Shown: piece by piece, positions 28,340 through 39,086 of the stretch | How the letters are laid out: each line of letters starts with the position of its first letter | How positions within the stretch are numbered: the stretch's first letter is position 1 | Source of the DNA: R-RK-3 sp963834945 | GTDB taxonomy: Bacteria; Pseudomonadota; Alphaproteobacteria; Rhizobiales; Rhodomicrobiaceae | Assembly: GCA_963834945.1 (NCBI GenBank) | Contig: CAWIDT010000011.1 | Location: 124,001 to 188,000 of the forward strand | Length of the DNA: 64,000 bases | Reading direction: 5' to 3' | Program-made: the position numbers and the translations under genes | Notes under the pieces: generated by a model | Databases searched by the model: none | What the model saw: only the letters and a program-made list of their open reading frames with translations | What the model was told of the DNA's origin: nothing

Positions 28340-29134
28340 TCAATCGATCAGGTTGAAGAAGCGCGACCAGCGGATCTCGGCCGGCCAGCGCCAGGGCGCG
28401 AAAAGGCTGGCGGACTCACCGATCGAGAAGAACAGGATATCGGCTCTGCCGATCAGGTTCTCGCGCGGCACGAATCCGACGCCGCCGCCCCCGCCATACG
28501 CGCCGAAACGGCTGTCGCTGGAATTGTCTCGGTTGTCGCCCATCATGAAATAATGGCCGGCGGGCACTTCGAACACCGCCGTGTCGTCACCGTCGGAGCC
28601 GCTGCGGCAGTCAAGGACGGAATGTTGAACGCCGTTCGGCAAGGTCTCGATATAGCGCGCCACCTGGATATCGCCGCTGCGGCGGACATTGCAGGTGGAG
28701 GCGGCGCCGGTAAAATCCTCGACGCGGCGGAGTTCGACCGGCGTTCCGTTGATGTGCAGCACGCCGCGGATCATCTGGATGCGGTCGCCGGGCAGCCCGA
28801 TGACGCGCTTGATGTAATCGGTCGAATTGTCGCTCGGCAGCTTGAACACGGCGACGTCGCCGCGCTTGGGCTCGGAGCCGAGAATCCGGCCGCTGAACAG
28901 GTTCGGGCTCCACGGGAACGAATATTTGCTGTAGCCGTAGCTGAACTTGGAGACGAACAGATAATCGCCGACCAGCAAGGTTGGGATCATCGAGCCGGAC
29001 GGGATATTGAAAGGCTGATACAGGAAAATCCGGACCAGGAGCGCAAGGATCAGCGCATGGATTACGACCCGAAGCGTATCCATCAGGCTGCCGCCTTCTG
29101 AATCCTTGTCCTTGACATCAGCTTCGCTGCTCAT
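28340..29134 (-). CDS. lepB: Signal peptidase I
   Basis: 264-aa inner membrane serine/lysine protease that removes Sec signal peptides. One N-terminal TM helix (LRVVIHALILALLVRIFLYQ), catalytic Ser in IPSGSM (Ser48), general-base Lys in DYIKRVIGLPGD (Lys109), and GDNRDNSSDSR near the C-terminus. Two cysteines in the insert (STCNVRR and LDCRSG) may form a periplasmic disulfide. It lies in the conserved acpS-lepB-rnc-era order. Confidence 0.95.
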   Translation of the reverse strand: MSSEADVKDKDSEGGSLMDTLRVVIHALILALLVRIFLYQPFNIPSGSMIPTLLVGDYLFVSKFSYGYSKYSFPWSPNLFSGRILGSEPKRGDVAVFKLPSDNSTDYIKRVIGLPGDRIQMIRGVLHINGTPVELRRVEDFTGAASTCNVRRSGDIQVARYIETLPNGVQHSVLDCRSGSDGDDTAVFEVPAGHYFMMGDNRDNSSDSRFGAYGGGGGVGFVPRENLIGRADILFFSIGESASLFAPWRWPAEIRWSRFFNLID

Positions 29135-29236
29135 CCGATTTGATCCCTGGTCGCGAAAGCCTTAGCTACCGACGTAGCATCCCGGCGCCAACATGCTAAG
29201 GCAAATAAGCCCGCAATCTGGCGGGTGCAAATGAAA

Positions 29237-29252
29237 AAGCTAAAAATAGCTT
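29237..29252. terminator. Possible weak terminator after acpS
   Basis: AAGCTA-AAAA-TAGCTT is a perfect 6-bp inverted repeat overlapping the repaired acpS stop. On the minus strand it is followed by five T. Low GC, so only a weak candidate. Confidence 0.3.
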
Positions 29253-29650
29253 ATTCGAGGACCGCCGATATGATCACGATCGCCTGCGCGATCGGGAAAT
29301 CATCGGTGATCGACACGTCGATCCGCGCGCTATGTCCGGCCGGCGTGATCGCCGCGAGCCGCTCGTGCCGCCCCTCCGGTCAGCTCCATGGTCGGCTTTC
29401 CCGAGGGCAGATTCACCACGCCCATATCCCGCCAGAACACCCCACCCGCAAGGCCCGTGCCCAGCGCCTTGGCGCAGGCCTCCTTGGCGGCGAAGCGCTT
29501 GGCGTAGGACGCGGCGCGCAGCCGCCTCTTGTCCGATTTGTGCCGCTCGATGCCGGTAAAGATGCGGTCGAGAAACCGGTCGCCATAGCGTTCGATGCTG
29601 CGCTCGATGCGCCTGATGTCGATGCTGTCGCTGCCCAGGCCCAGGATCAT
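29251..29650 (-). CDS. acpS: Holo-[acyl-carrier-protein] synthase, frameshifted in this sequence
   Basis: Transfers phosphopantetheine from CoA to ACP; 132 aa after repair. The start MILGLGSDSIDIRRIERS and the signature FAAKEACAKALGTGL are clear. The frame breaks at about 29365; removing one base gives ERLAAITPAGHSARIDVSIT and a C-terminus AQAIVIISAVLE with stop at 29251. The ATG at 29650 overlaps the pdxJ stop (ATGA). Confidence 0.88.
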
Positions 29651-30401
29651 GAGGCCAGTCCGCCGCGCGCGCGCTCCATCAGCGCCTTCATCTGCGCCAC
29701 GGCGGGGCCAAGGCCGGTGAAGATCGCCTCGCCGATAATGAAATGGCCGATATTCAGCTCGACGATCTGCGGAATTGCCGCGATCTCGCCGACCGTATCG
29801 AAGGTGATGCCGTGGCCGGCGTGAACTTCCAGCCCAAGCCGGTCGGCAAGCGCCGCCGCCTCCTTCAGCCGGGCAAGCTCCGTCCTGGCGCTCCTCCTCA
29901 TGTTCTGCAAGCGCGGCATCGCAAAACCGCCCGGTATGCAGCTCGACGATATCCGCCTCGGTCTGGGCGGCGGCCTCGATCTGGTGCGGCGCTGCGTCGA
30001 TGAACAGCGACACGCGAATGCCGCCTTGCCGCAGCCGCGCATTATAAGGCGTCAGGTGATCGATCTGCCCGGCCACGTCGAGGCCGCCTTCGGTGGTCAG
30101 CTCGGCGCGGCGCTCCGGCACGAGGCAGCAGGCATGCGGCAAAAATTCAAGCGCCAGGCCGAGCATTTCGGCGGTCGCCGCCATCTCCAGATTGAGCGGA
30201 TGGCGCAGCACCGTCTTCAGGCGCGCCACATCGTCGTCGCGGATATGGCGGCGGTCTTCCCGAAGATGCGCGGTGATCCCGTCGGCACCCGCCTCGATGG
30301 CGAGTCGCGGCGGCGCGCAACGGATCGGGATGCTCGCCGCCCCGCGCATTCCGCAGGGTGGCGACATGGTCGATATTCATGCCCAGACGCAGCGGCCGCA
30401 T
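29647..30401 (-). CDS. pdxJ: Pyridoxine 5'-phosphate synthase, two frameshifts in this sequence
   Basis: Condenses deoxyxylulose phosphate with 3-amino-1-hydroxyacetone phosphate in vitamin B6 synthesis. 250 aa after repair. The start MRPLRLGMNIDHVATLRNARGG, then ITAHLREDRRHI, NLEMAATAEM, VSLFIDA, LEVHAGHGITFDTV and NIGHFIIGEAIF are the TIM-barrel landmarks. Breaks lie at about 30306-30314 (before RLAIEAGADG) and about 29881-29886 (before ELARLKEAAALADR), each with one extra base. pdxH for the same pathway is at 43117. Confidence 0.9.
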
Positions 30402-30406
30402 CGCGA

Positions 30407-31003
30407 TCAGCTCCCGGCCTGCTGCGCCGTGCCCAGCGGCGGCCGCGCCCGCTTGCGGGCCCGCGACACGCCGATCAGATGCCGCACGCCGACATAGGCC
30501 GTCGCCGCCGCCAATCCGCCGAGCGGCACCGAACCGACCACCATCGGCTTCAGGATCGGCCACAGGCTTTCGGCGGCTGTCGCCATGGCGCCGGGCGAGA
30601 GCGCGGCGATGCCGTCGCCCAGATCGCCGGCCTTGCCGCGCAGATCGACCAGCCGGGCGCTGGCCGTTCCGCCGAGCAGCACATTGCCCAGATTGAAGGT
30701 CGCGAACCAGATGACCGGATAGGTCAGCGGGTTGCCGACGAAAGAAGCCAGGAACGATGCGAGCACGCTGCCGCGAAATACCCAGGAGAGCATCCCGGCC
30801 AGAGCCAGCTGTGCGCCTAGAAACGGCGTGAACACCGCGAATACGCCTGCGGCGCAGCCCAGAGCGATCTTGTGCGGCGAGGACGGCAGCCGCTTGAGCC
30901 GCAACAGGATATAGCGCAGCGAGCGGCTCCAGCTCCGCCTCGGCCACAGCGCGAGCCGAAGACGCTCAGCAATACTGGGAACTCGCCTGCTTTTCAGTAG
31001 CAT
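30407..31003 (-). CDS. DUF2062 membrane protein
   Basis: 198 aa with several hydrophobic helices (IALGCAAGVFAVFTPFLGAQ; LASFVGNPLTYPVIWFATFN; a C-terminal pair). Basic N-terminus and C-terminus. DUF2062 proteins of unknown function commonly precede pdxJ in alphaproteobacteria, as here (5 bp before it). The stretch 31004-31295 upstream holds no gene that I can see and may carry the promoter of this operon. Confidence 0.82.
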   Translation of the reverse strand: MLLKSRRVPSIAERLRLALWPRRSWSRSLRYILLRLKRLPSSPHKIALGCAAGVFAVFTPFLGAQLALAGMLSWVFRGSVLASFLASFVGNPLTYPVIWFATFNLGNVLLGGTASARLVDLRGKAGDLGDGIAALSPGAMATAAESLWPILKPMVVGSVPLGGLAAATAYVGVRHLIGVSRARKRARPPLGTAQQAGS

Positions 31004-31295
31004 TTTTGTCCCTCAGGATCCTCCATGAACAGGCCCGCCCAGCGGGTCCGAATGGCTCGATCCTGGCCATAAACCAGATTATTGCAGTGCACTTACGCCA
31101 GATCGCGCGGATTTGCGACTGCAAAAGCAAACACCGGGGAAAGCATCCCCAGCAGGGTCGACTCTCAATATCCGCCAAAATTGAGCGGAATTCGGGGCAG
31201 AGCATGGTGAGACGTAGGAACACACCGCCTTGGTTCAAGATCGGGCCGTCACGGATCTTCCTATTGCTGCGCAACTCGGCTCAGCCGCCTGGCGA

Positions 31296-32947
31296 TCAAA
31301 TCTTTCTTACCCGTCCCGGCGCGGCCTCTTCCATGGCCTTCCGCCGCAGCTCGCGCCGGATGATCTTACCGGTCGTGGTCAGCGGCAGACCGGCCAGAAA
31401 CTCTACCTCGCGCGGATATTCATGCGCGGCGAGGCGCGCCTTCACATGCGCGGCCAGTTCGCGCGCCAGATCGTCCGACGCCGGGTAGCCGGGCCTTCAA
31501 TACCACATAGACCTTTACGATCTCGCCGCGGAGCGCGTCGGGCTTGCCGACCGCCGCAGCCATCTCCACCGCTTGATGGCGCATCAGGCAATCCTCGATC
31601 TCGCCCGGTCCGATGCGATAGCCGGCCGAGGAAATGACGTCGTCGTCGCGGCCGACGAAGCGCAGGCGCCCATCCGGCTCGCGCACGCCCTGATCGCCGG
31701 TGATGAGCCAATCGCCGATGAATTTGCCGCGCGTCGCCTCCTCGTCCGCCCAATAGCCCAGCATCATCACCGGATCGGGCCGCTTCACCGCGATCATGCC
31801 CTGTACGCCGTCCGGCGCGGGCTGACCCGCAGCATCGATAACCTCCACCTCATGCCCTGGGACGGGCCGCCCCATTACGCCAGGCACCGCATCCATGATC
31901 GCGGCGCAGGAAGAGACGATCATATTGCATTCGGTCTGGCCGTAAAACTCATTGATGGTGACACCGAGCACCTCGCGTCCCCAGGAAAGCAGCTCGGCTC
32001 CGACCGTCTCGCCGCCGCTGGCGACGCTGCGCATCTCCACCTGTCGCCCGCTCCCCGCGCCCGCGACGGCGCGCATCATCTTCAGCGCGGTGGGCGGCAG
32101 GAAGGCGTTGCGGATGCCATAATCGCGGATCAGCGCGAAGGCCGCCTCGCCGGTGAATTTCTCGAAGCGCTTCGCCACGACGGGCACACCGTGATGCAGC
32201 GCCGGCATCAGCACATCGAGCAGCCCGCCGATCCAGGCCCAGTCGGCCGGCGTCCAGATGCGGTCGCCGGGCTGCGGCAGCAGGTCGAAGCCCATCTCGA
32301 CGCCCGGCAGATGGCCGAGCAGCACCCGGTGCGCATGCAGCGCGCCTTTTGGCAGTCCGGTGGTGCCCGACGTATAGATGATCAGCGCCGGATCGTCCGC
32401 TCGCGTGGCGACCGGCTGAAAGGCGGTGGACTGCGCCGCCCGTAACAGCGTGGAAGTCGTCCGCCGCTTCGCTGCCGCCATCGATGTCGAGCACGAGGCG
32501 CAGCTCCGGCAGCCGGTCGCGCGAGGCCGCCAGCTTCAGCGCGCCTTCGCGGTCGGTGATCACGGCACGGGCGCCGGAATTGCCGAGCCGGTGCTCCAGC
32601 GCCTCCGCGCCGAACAGTGTGAACAGCGGAATGGCGATGGCGCCCAGCTTATAGGCGGCGATATGGGCATAGGCGGTTTCAGGCGCCTGCGGCAGCAGGA
32701 TGCCGACGCGATCGCCGCGCTCTATGCCTTGGGCGCGAAGCAGGTTGGCGGTCTGGTTGGACCGGTCGCGGAGCTGGCCGTAGGTGAACTCTCGGTCGCC
32801 ATCCGTGCCGGCGTCGATCAGCGCCAGCCGGTCCGGCTCAGCCGCCGCCCAGCGGTCGCAGACATCGACGCCGATATTATAGAAATCCGGAATGTCCCAG
32901 CGGAAACGGCTGCGCAGCTCCTCATAGGTCGATGCGCGCGGCAGCAT
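31296..32947 (-). CDS. Acyl-CoA synthetase (AMP-binding), two frameshifts in this sequence
   Basis: About 549 aa after repair. It activates a carboxylic acid with ATP and CoA. The AMP-binding signature IIYTSGTTGLPKGALH, the adenine-contact segment NEFYGQTECN, GDWLITGDQG and FVGRDDDVISSAGYRIGPGEIE are present, as is the C-terminal catalytic lysine in LTTTGKIIRREL. It resembles the medium-chain (ACSM-like) acyl-CoA synthetases. The frame breaks at about 32450 and at 31491-31493 (a run of three G, plus strand). pyrE lies 10 bp upstream on the same strand. Confidence 0.88.
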
Positions 32948-32956
32948 GGGCGCCTC

Positions 32957-33541
32957 CTATTTCAGGCCGCGGCTGCCCGGCTTCACGGCCTCCAGTGCGG
33001 CAAGCTCAGGCGGCAGCGCATCCGCAGGATAGTTCTTGATGTCGAGCCTGACCAGCGGCGTCAGCGGTACGCCAAGATCGGCGGCGCCGCCGGAGCGGTC
33101 GACTAGGCACGCCGCCGCGATCGTCACCCCGCCCTCATCGCCAATCGCCTGGATGCATTCGCGCGAGGACAGGCCAGTGGTGACGACATCCTCCATCATC
33201 AGCACGCGCGCGCCCGGCTCGATGCTGAAGCCGCGCCGGAGCTGGAACCGCCCCTCGACGCGCTCGAAGAAGATCGAGGGCAGGCCGAGCTGGCGCGCCA
33301 GCTCATAGCCGGCGATGACGCCGCCCATCGCGGGCGAAGCCACAATATCGAACGGCCCGGCACCCGCCGCGCGCAGCCTGTCGGCGAGCGCCGCGCAGAG
33401 CCGCCCGCCGCGCGCCGGGTCCATCAGCACGCGAGCGCATTGCAGATAGGTGCCGCTGCGCAGGCCCGATGTGAGAATGAAATGCCCGGTAAGCAGCGCA
33501 CCCGCGTCGCGGAATTCCTGGAGAGCTTCGTCTTGGGTCAT
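32957..33541 (-). CDS. pyrE: Orotate phosphoribosyltransferase
   Basis: 194 aa. It joins orotate and PRPP in pyrimidine synthesis. The PRPP-binding loop VLMMEDVVTTGLS and the flexible segment FFERVEGRFQLRRGF are typical of the bacterial long-loop group. Here it sits between a hypothetical membrane protein gene and the acyl-CoA synthetase; pyrE in this genomic neighbourhood (rsh-pyrE-DUF2062-pdxJ) is common in Rhizobiales. Confidence 0.95.
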   Translation of the reverse strand: MTQDEALQEFRDAGALLTGHFILTSGLRSGTYLQCARVLMDPARGGRLCAALADRLRAAGAGPFDIVASPAMGGVIAGYELARQLGLPSIFFERVEGRFQLRRGFSIEPGARVLMMEDVVTTGLSSRECIQAIGDEGGVTIAAACLVDRSGGAADLGVPLTPLVRLDIKNYPADALPPELAALEAVKPGSRGLK

Positions 33542-33605
33542 GGCAAAGTTTTATGCGCACGCGGCCCGAAGGGCAAGCAGGCGCCGCCGCATGTGCCGCT
33601 TTCCA

Positions 33606-34586
33606 TCATCCATCGAAGGGCAACAGCAGCGCGTCCCGGCCGAGCAGCTTCAACAGGGCGGCCGTCGCGCCCTTGCGCTTCTCGGCGAGGCGCGACAGGC
33701 GATCCAGATCCCCGGAGCCCTGTGCAAGCGCCAGCGCATCCTGCGCGCCGCAAATGCCGGCATTGGAGACCAGCCCGGCCACATCGCCCACCAGCTTGTT
33801 GAACGCGCCGAGCTTGCTGAGCTGGACGCCGGAGCTCACCGCGCCGATGAGCTGCGGCAGCTTCTCGGTGACCAGCGGCCAGCTCAGATCAGGATGCCAA
33901 CTGTCCCACCCGATGCTGGGAAACGAATCCCAGAGGCTCAGCTGCGGCAACGCCTTCAGGATCGTTTCGGTGTTGAGGGCGCCGGCAAGCGTCTCGGTCA
34001 ATTCGCTGCGGAACAGCGGCGACAGCCTCTCCGCCTTGGCCAGACCCTTGATCATGGATGTCGCGGCATGGAACGGCACGGCGGCCGTCGATAAAATCCC
34101 GACTGCCGCGAGGCCGATCACCAGCGCGTCGGTCGCCCGGCCGTTGCGGTAATTGGATGCCTGATCGTACAGGTCGCGCATGTCGCCAAAGCTGAGGCCG
34201 TTGCCGATCTGCGTACCGACAAACGCCGTGCCGCTGGTGCATTTGCCTTCCCAGATGCCGCGCACCAGCTCTTGCGCCGACCCGATGACGCCGCCGGTTT
34301 CGCTGTCATAGCGCTGCTTGATCTGCGGATCGAGGGTGACATTCTCCTGCCGCGCCAGCTCGACGAAACTGTCAGCCAGATACTTGTCGCCAGCGTCGAG
34401 CGCAGCTTTCAGCTTGGCGCCGAGCCGCTCCGGGTTGAGCGCGGCGCGAAGATTGCGCGTCGCGACAGTGGCGGGATCCGGCTTGCCGAACAGCCATTCC
34501 GTGAGCCACCAATCCTGCGGCGCGAGCAGCACGCCGGCCGAGGCGAGCGCCGCAACGACGGCTCCGATACGCAAAACATGAAACAC
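33606..34586 (-). CDS. Hypothetical protein with N-terminal membrane anchor
   Basis: 326 aa, not recognised. Hydrophobic N-terminus (HVLRIGAVVAALASAGVLLA) that may be a signal anchor. The rest is mostly helical, with a second hydrophobic stretch (ATDALVIGLAAVGILSTAAV) in the middle. Motifs such as GKCTSGTAFVGTQIGNGLSFG have no assigned function. Similar proteins occur in other Rhizobiales. 64 bp before pyrE on the same strand. Confidence 0.65.
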   Translation of the reverse strand: MFHVLRIGAVVAALASAGVLLAPQDWWLTEWLFGKPDPATVATRNLRAALNPERLGAKLKAALDAGDKYLADSFVELARQENVTLDPQIKQRYDSETGGVIGSAQELVRGIWEGKCTSGTAFVGTQIGNGLSFGDMRDLYDQASNYRNGRATDALVIGLAAVGILSTAAVPFHAATSMIKGLAKAERLSPLFRSELTETLAGALNTETILKALPQLSLWDSFPSIGWDSWHPDLSWPLVTEKLPQLIGAVSSGVQLSKLGAFNKLVGDVAGLVSNAGICGAQDALALAQGSGDLDRLSRLAEKRKGATAALLKLLGRDALLLPFDG

Positions 34587-35186
34587 AGGAGGTATTCCCC
34601 AACGAAATCAGGTGAAGTTCAATGGAGTAATAGAAATGAACGGTAGGTAATGGGCTTGTCTAACGCGAATTTTGGCACGCGTCGAGAACGCGGCACTTTC
34701 GCTTACGCCTCGTTTCCGCCCCTCGCACGTCGTTGTCAACGACGGTTAGAGCGCGGTGTTAGGAGACATTGCCGCATAGCGCAAGCGATTGTGACGGCCT
34801 TATGCCTCGGTCGACGCAGCCAAGCGAAGAGAACAGAAGCAACGGATTGGCTCGCCGGCAAACAATAAGGCGGGGCGTGAGCTGCCGTTAAGAATCGCAA
34901 TCTGGACTTTACTTTCGACACGCAAAAAACACCTTTTTTGCGCGGAACCGCGCATGCGTGGCGCGTTTTAGGATCTATTTGGTCGATGGTAGCGCAGCGC
35001 GCGTGTGCGAAATGCGTCGGCTTCATCTAAGCGCCGAGGAAGCGAGGTCACGTCGACCACTGGCAATGCGCTGCTCCACCTTCGCCTTCGGAAGCTACCC
35101 ATGGCCCCTGGCATGAGATGTCGAACGGGCTTTCTACCGTTGCAACATCTCCGCGCAAGAGACCAATGACCGAGGAGAAAATCATC
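34587..35186. other. Divergent intergenic region with two overlapping palindromes
   Basis: 600 bp between divergent genes. It contains a perfect 9-bp inverted repeat CGCAAAAAA-CACC-TTTTTTGCG (34921-34942). Its right end overlaps a second, GCGCGG-AA-CCGCGC (34940-34953). The AT repeat and GC repeat share three bases and could form alternative structures. No gene seen; short frames here lack any signature. Confidence 0.5.
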
Positions 35187-36104
35187 ATGAAGGCGATTGT
35201 TGTGACGGACCAAGCTGCGGGAACGGCCGGGATGACGCTGGTGGAGCGGCCCGAGCCGCAGGCAGCGATAAACGACGTCGTCGTTCAGGTTCATGCGTCG
35301 GGATTCGTCGGGACTGAGTTGGCGTGGCCTTCGACCTGGACCGATCGCCTCGACCGTGACCGAACACCGTCGATCCCTGGGCACGAGCTGACCGGAGTGG
35401 TCACCGCCCTCGGCTATGGCACGAGAGGGCTGTCGGTGGGGCAGCGGGTGTTCGGCCTCACGGACTGGTATCGCGACGGCACCCTGGCGGAGTATGTGGC
35501 CGTCGAGGCACGCAACCTCGCGCAGCTGCCGGGCGACGTCGACTTCACGGTGGGCGCGAGCCTGCCGATCTCGGGCCTGACTGCGTGGCAGGGACTGCTC
35601 GAGCACGGCCGCCTTCAGGCGGGGCAGAGCGTCCTCGTGCACGGCGCGGCCGGCGCAGTCGGTTCGATGGTGACGCAGCTCGCACGTGAGTTCGGCGCCT
35701 ACGTCATCGGCACCGGACGCGCTGCCGACCGTCAGAAGGCGCTCGACTTCGGCGCGCAGGAATTCGTAGATCTCGAGAACGACGTCCTCGAAGACGTCGG
35801 CGGCGTCGATCTGGTGTTCGATCTCATCGGCGGCGACATCGGGAAGCGGTCCGCACGCCTGATTCGAGCCGGAGGAACACTGGTGTCCATCGTCGGCCCG
35901 ACCGAGGCGCGACCCGCCGACGGCCTGGCGGTCGACTTCGTTGTCGAGTCCGATCGCGCCGAGCTGAGTGAGATCGTCCAGCGGGTGCGGGACGGACGAC
36001 TGCGGACGAACATCGGCACCGTCTCGCCCCTTGACGAAGCCGTCGCCGCCTTCAACGCGACCGAGCGACGCGTGGGGAAGACGATTATCCGCGTTCGTCC
36101 GTGA
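35187..36104 (+). CDS. NADP-dependent zinc-free oxidoreductase (quinone oxidoreductase-like)
   Basis: 305-aa medium-chain reductase. The start MKAIVVTDQAAGTAG has GAGGAG 9 nt upstream of the ATG at 35187; in-frame upstream Mets are less likely. The nucleotide-binding segment VLVHGAAGAVGSMVTQLAREFGA and the absence of zinc-ligand cysteines place it with quinone oxidoreductases. Codon choice is richer in GTC, GAC and CTC than its neighbours, and flanking spacers on both sides are long and gene-free. This suggests a transferred gene, perhaps from an actinobacterial-type donor (inference). Confidence 0.85.
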   Translation: MKAIVVTDQAAGTAGMTLVERPEPQAAINDVVVQVHASGFVGTELAWPSTWTDRLDRDRTPSIPGHELTGVVTALGYGTRGLSVGQRVFGLTDWYRDGTLAEYVAVEARNLAQLPGDVDFTVGASLPISGLTAWQGLLEHGRLQAGQSVLVHGAAGAVGSMVTQLAREFGAYVIGTGRAADRQKALDFGAQEFVDLENDVLEDVGGVDLVFDLIGGDIGKRSARLIRAGGTLVSIVGPTEARPADGLAVDFVVESDRAELSEIVQRVRDGRLRTNIGTVSPLDEAVAAFNATERRVGKTIIRVRP

Positions 36105-36373
36105 GGACTCGGGGAGGGGCGAGTAGCTCTGCCCTCCTCGTGGATCATCGTCGCCTTTTGGATCGTGGCGATCGTCTCGACCGTCTTTCGCCTATGCAAT
36201 CTGGCTGATGGGCCGTTGCGGCATGCCGGCGGTGGCTTGGCCGACGACGGGGAGAAAGGGCTAATATGTCGCCTTTCCAGCGGCAGGAACACCGCATTGC
36301 AGACACAGCGCCTGGCGAATGTCGCCAGGGTAACGACCCGGCGCATCGACGTTCAGCGAAGGGCCGAAACCCC

Positions 36374-38615
36374 TTAGCTCATCACCCGCTCGACCGAATT
36401 CACCGCCGAAAGTCCGCGCAGGCCCGCCAGGATATCGCGCAGATGCTTCAGGTCCCACACCTCCACGTCGATCACCATGTCGGTGAAGTCCTCGCGGCGG
36501 CCGACCATTTGCAGCTTGTCGATATTGCCCTTGGTCTCGCCGATCAGGCTGGCGATCTTGGCGAGGGAGCCGGGCTCGTTGATTGCGGTCACCTTGATCT
36601 GGGCCGGGAAGCGTTCATGCGCGCCTTCATCGATGTCCCAGGTAACATCGATCCAGCGGTCCATATGGTCGAAATAGTCTTTCAGCTTGGGCGAGTGGAT
36701 CGGGTAGATGGTGATGCCTTCGCCCGGCTCCAGAATGCCGACGATGCGCTCGCCGGGAATGGCACCGCCCGGCGCGAAGCTGATCGGCAATTCGCTGCGC
36801 GCGCCGCGTATCGGAACGCCGTTCGCGCCGTTGACGCCATTGGCCGCATGCGCCTCGGGCACGCTGCCGGGCCAGCGGAAGCGCAGATTGGCCACGCGGC
36901 GCAGATTGAACCAGCCCTCATCGGAGCGCTTGATCGCCTTGCGCTTGGGCAATTCGGGCAGGGTTTCGCCAGGGAAGACCGCCTTGAAAACCTCCGCCGC
37001 CGTAAGTTCGCCGCGCCCGACATGGGCGAGCACATCTTCGAGCGTCTTTTGCGGCAGCCTCGGGAGCGCGCCGGTGATGACCTCGTCGCTATAGGATTTT
37101 TCCCGCTGCGTGAAGGTCGCCTTCAGGATGTCGCGCCCGAGATTGCTGTATTGCTTGCGGATCGCCTCGCGCGTTGCCCGCCGGATCGCCGAGCGCGCCT
37201 TGCCGGTGACAACGATGTTCTCCCAGGCGGGCGGCGGCGTCTGCGCGTCGGAGGTGATGATGATCACCTCGTCGCCATTCTTCAATTCGCTGATCAGCGG
37301 CATGTGGCGGCCGTTCACCTTCGCGCCGACGCAGCTATGCCCCACCTTGGTGTGCACCGCATAGGCGAAGTCGATCGGCGTCGCGCCGCGCGGCAGGGCG
37401 ATCAGCCGGCCTTTGGGCGTGAAGCAGAACACCTGGTCCTGGAACAGCTCCAGCTTGGTGTGTTCGAGGAACTCCTCCGGATTGTCGCCTTCGAGCAGAT
37501 TGTCGACCAGCCGGCGCAGCCATTGATAGGGCGTGGCGTCCTCGGTGGCGCCGTTGCGGATCGAGCGGTTCGGCGATACGACGCCGTCCTTATAGATGGC
37601 GTGCGCCGCCACGCCGAATTCGGCGATCTCGTCCATCAGCTTGGTGCGGATCTGCAGTTCGACGCGCTGGTGGCCGGGGCCGACGATCGTGGTGTGGATC
37701 GACTGGTAGCTGTTATATTTCGGGGTCGAGATATAATCCTTGAACCGCCCCGGCACCGTTCGCCATGTGGTGTGGACGGCCCCGAGCACCCGGTAGCAAT
37801 CATCGATGCTGTCGACCACAACGCGGAAGCCGTAAATATCGGAGAGCTGTTCGAGCGAAATCTGCCGGTTTTCCATCTTGCGCCAGATGGAATAGGGCTT
37901 CTTTTCCCGGTGTCGAGACCTTGCCAGCGATCTTGTGGTCGCTGAGCTTGGCACCCAGCTCTTTCTCGATCGCGTCGATCACGCTGGTATTGCGCTGGCG
38001 CAGCATCGCCAATTGCGCCACCAGCGTTTCATAGGCCTGCGGATGCAGCCATTTGAAGGCGAGTTCTTCCAGCTCGTCCTTCATGTCCTGTATGCCCATG
38101 CGGCCGGCCAGCGGCGCATAGATGTCCAGCGTTTCCTGCGCGTTGCGGCGGCGGCTTTCGGGCCTTTTGTGCTCCAGCGTACGCATATTGTGCAGCCGGT
38201 CCGCCAGCTTGACCAGCAGCACCCGGATGTCGCTGGAAATGGCGATCAGCAGCTTGCGGAAATTTTCGGCCTGCTCGGCGCGCTTGCTGACCAGATTGAG
38301 CTTGTCGATCTTGGTCAGGCCCTCGACCAGCGCGCCGATTTCCTTGCCGAACAGCTCGTCGATCTCGGCCTTGGTGGTGTCGGTGTCCTCGATCGTATCG
38401 TGCAGCAGCGCCGTGGCGATGGTGGCGTCGTCCAGCTCGAATTCGGTCAGGATCGCCGCGACTTCGAGCGGATGGGAGAAATACGGGTCGCCCGAGGCGC
38501 GCTTCTGATGACCATGCGCCCGCATCGCATAGACATAGGCGCGGTTCAGCAGCGCTTCGTCCGCATCCGGATCGTAGCTGAGGACTTTCTCGACCAGTTC
38601 ATATTGCCGCATCAT
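36374..38615 (-). CDS. rsh: Bifunctional (p)ppGpp synthetase/hydrolase, frameshifted in this sequence
   Basis: Stringent-response enzyme, about 746 aa after repair. HD hydrolase domain (SHPLEVAAIL, LLHDTIEDTD; about 45-200), synthetase domain (YGFRVVVDSIDDCYRVLG, KDYISTPKYNSYQSIHTTI), TGS domain (VFCFTPKGRLIALPRGATPIDFAY) and a C-terminal ACT domain (VTAINEPGSLAKIASLIGE). The frame breaks at about 37918, between KIAGKV and RHREKKPYSIWRKME; one extra base explains it. As in most alphaproteobacteria, it follows rpoZ and is probably the only long RSH. Confidence 0.93.
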
Positions 38616-38678
38616 GACGGGATGCCCTCACCCGCCTCACGCCTGCGGAAGGGGCGAAAGCACCGCCCCTTTCCAGAT

Positions 38679-39086
38679 TTAACGTGAACGGTTGTTTTGG
38701 TGCTGATCCGACGGGATGCTCCGTTCCATCCCGCGTAGAAGCTCTTCCTCGGTGATGCGGTCGATCACCAGATCGCTGTGCTCATCGTCGCGTCCCAGCT
38801 GCGGGCGGTCGGAAGAGCCGGACAGCAGCGGCACCGCATCGGGCTCGGGCTCGTCCACTTCCACATAGCGCTGCATGGAATGGATGAGGTCTTCCTTCAT
38901 ATCTTCAGGGGAGATCGTGCGCTCGGCGATTTCGCGCAAGCCGACCACCGGATTTTTGTCGTTCTCGCGCTCGATCGTGATAGGCGAGCCGGCGGAGATG
39001 GAGCGGGCGCGATGCGCCGCGAGCAACACCAGCTCGAACCGGTTCGGAACCTTATCGACGCAATCTTCAACCGTCACGCGTGCCAT
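38679..39086 (-). CDS. rpoZ: DNA-directed RNA polymerase subunit omega
   Basis: 135 aa. The start MARVTVEDCVDKVPNRFELVLLAAHRARSIS is the conserved omega core (short form: VEDCVDKVPNRFELV). KNPVVGLREIA follows. The acidic C-terminal extension after residue 75 is usual in alphaproteobacteria. It precedes rsh by about 60 bp. Omega stabilises beta' and affects the ppGpp response, consistent with the pairing. Confidence 0.96.
   Translation of the reverse strand: MARVTVEDCVDKVPNRFELVLLAAHRARSISAGSPITIERENDKNPVVGLREIAERTISPEDMKEDLIHSMQRYVEVDEPEPDAVPLLSGSSDRPQLGRDDEHSDLVIDRITEEELLRGMERSIPSDQHQNNRSR

Noticed and set aside
36266..37945. 559-codon plus-strand frame opposite rsh
   Set aside because: Antisense shadow of a conserved gene; composition dominated by Arg, Ala and Asp.
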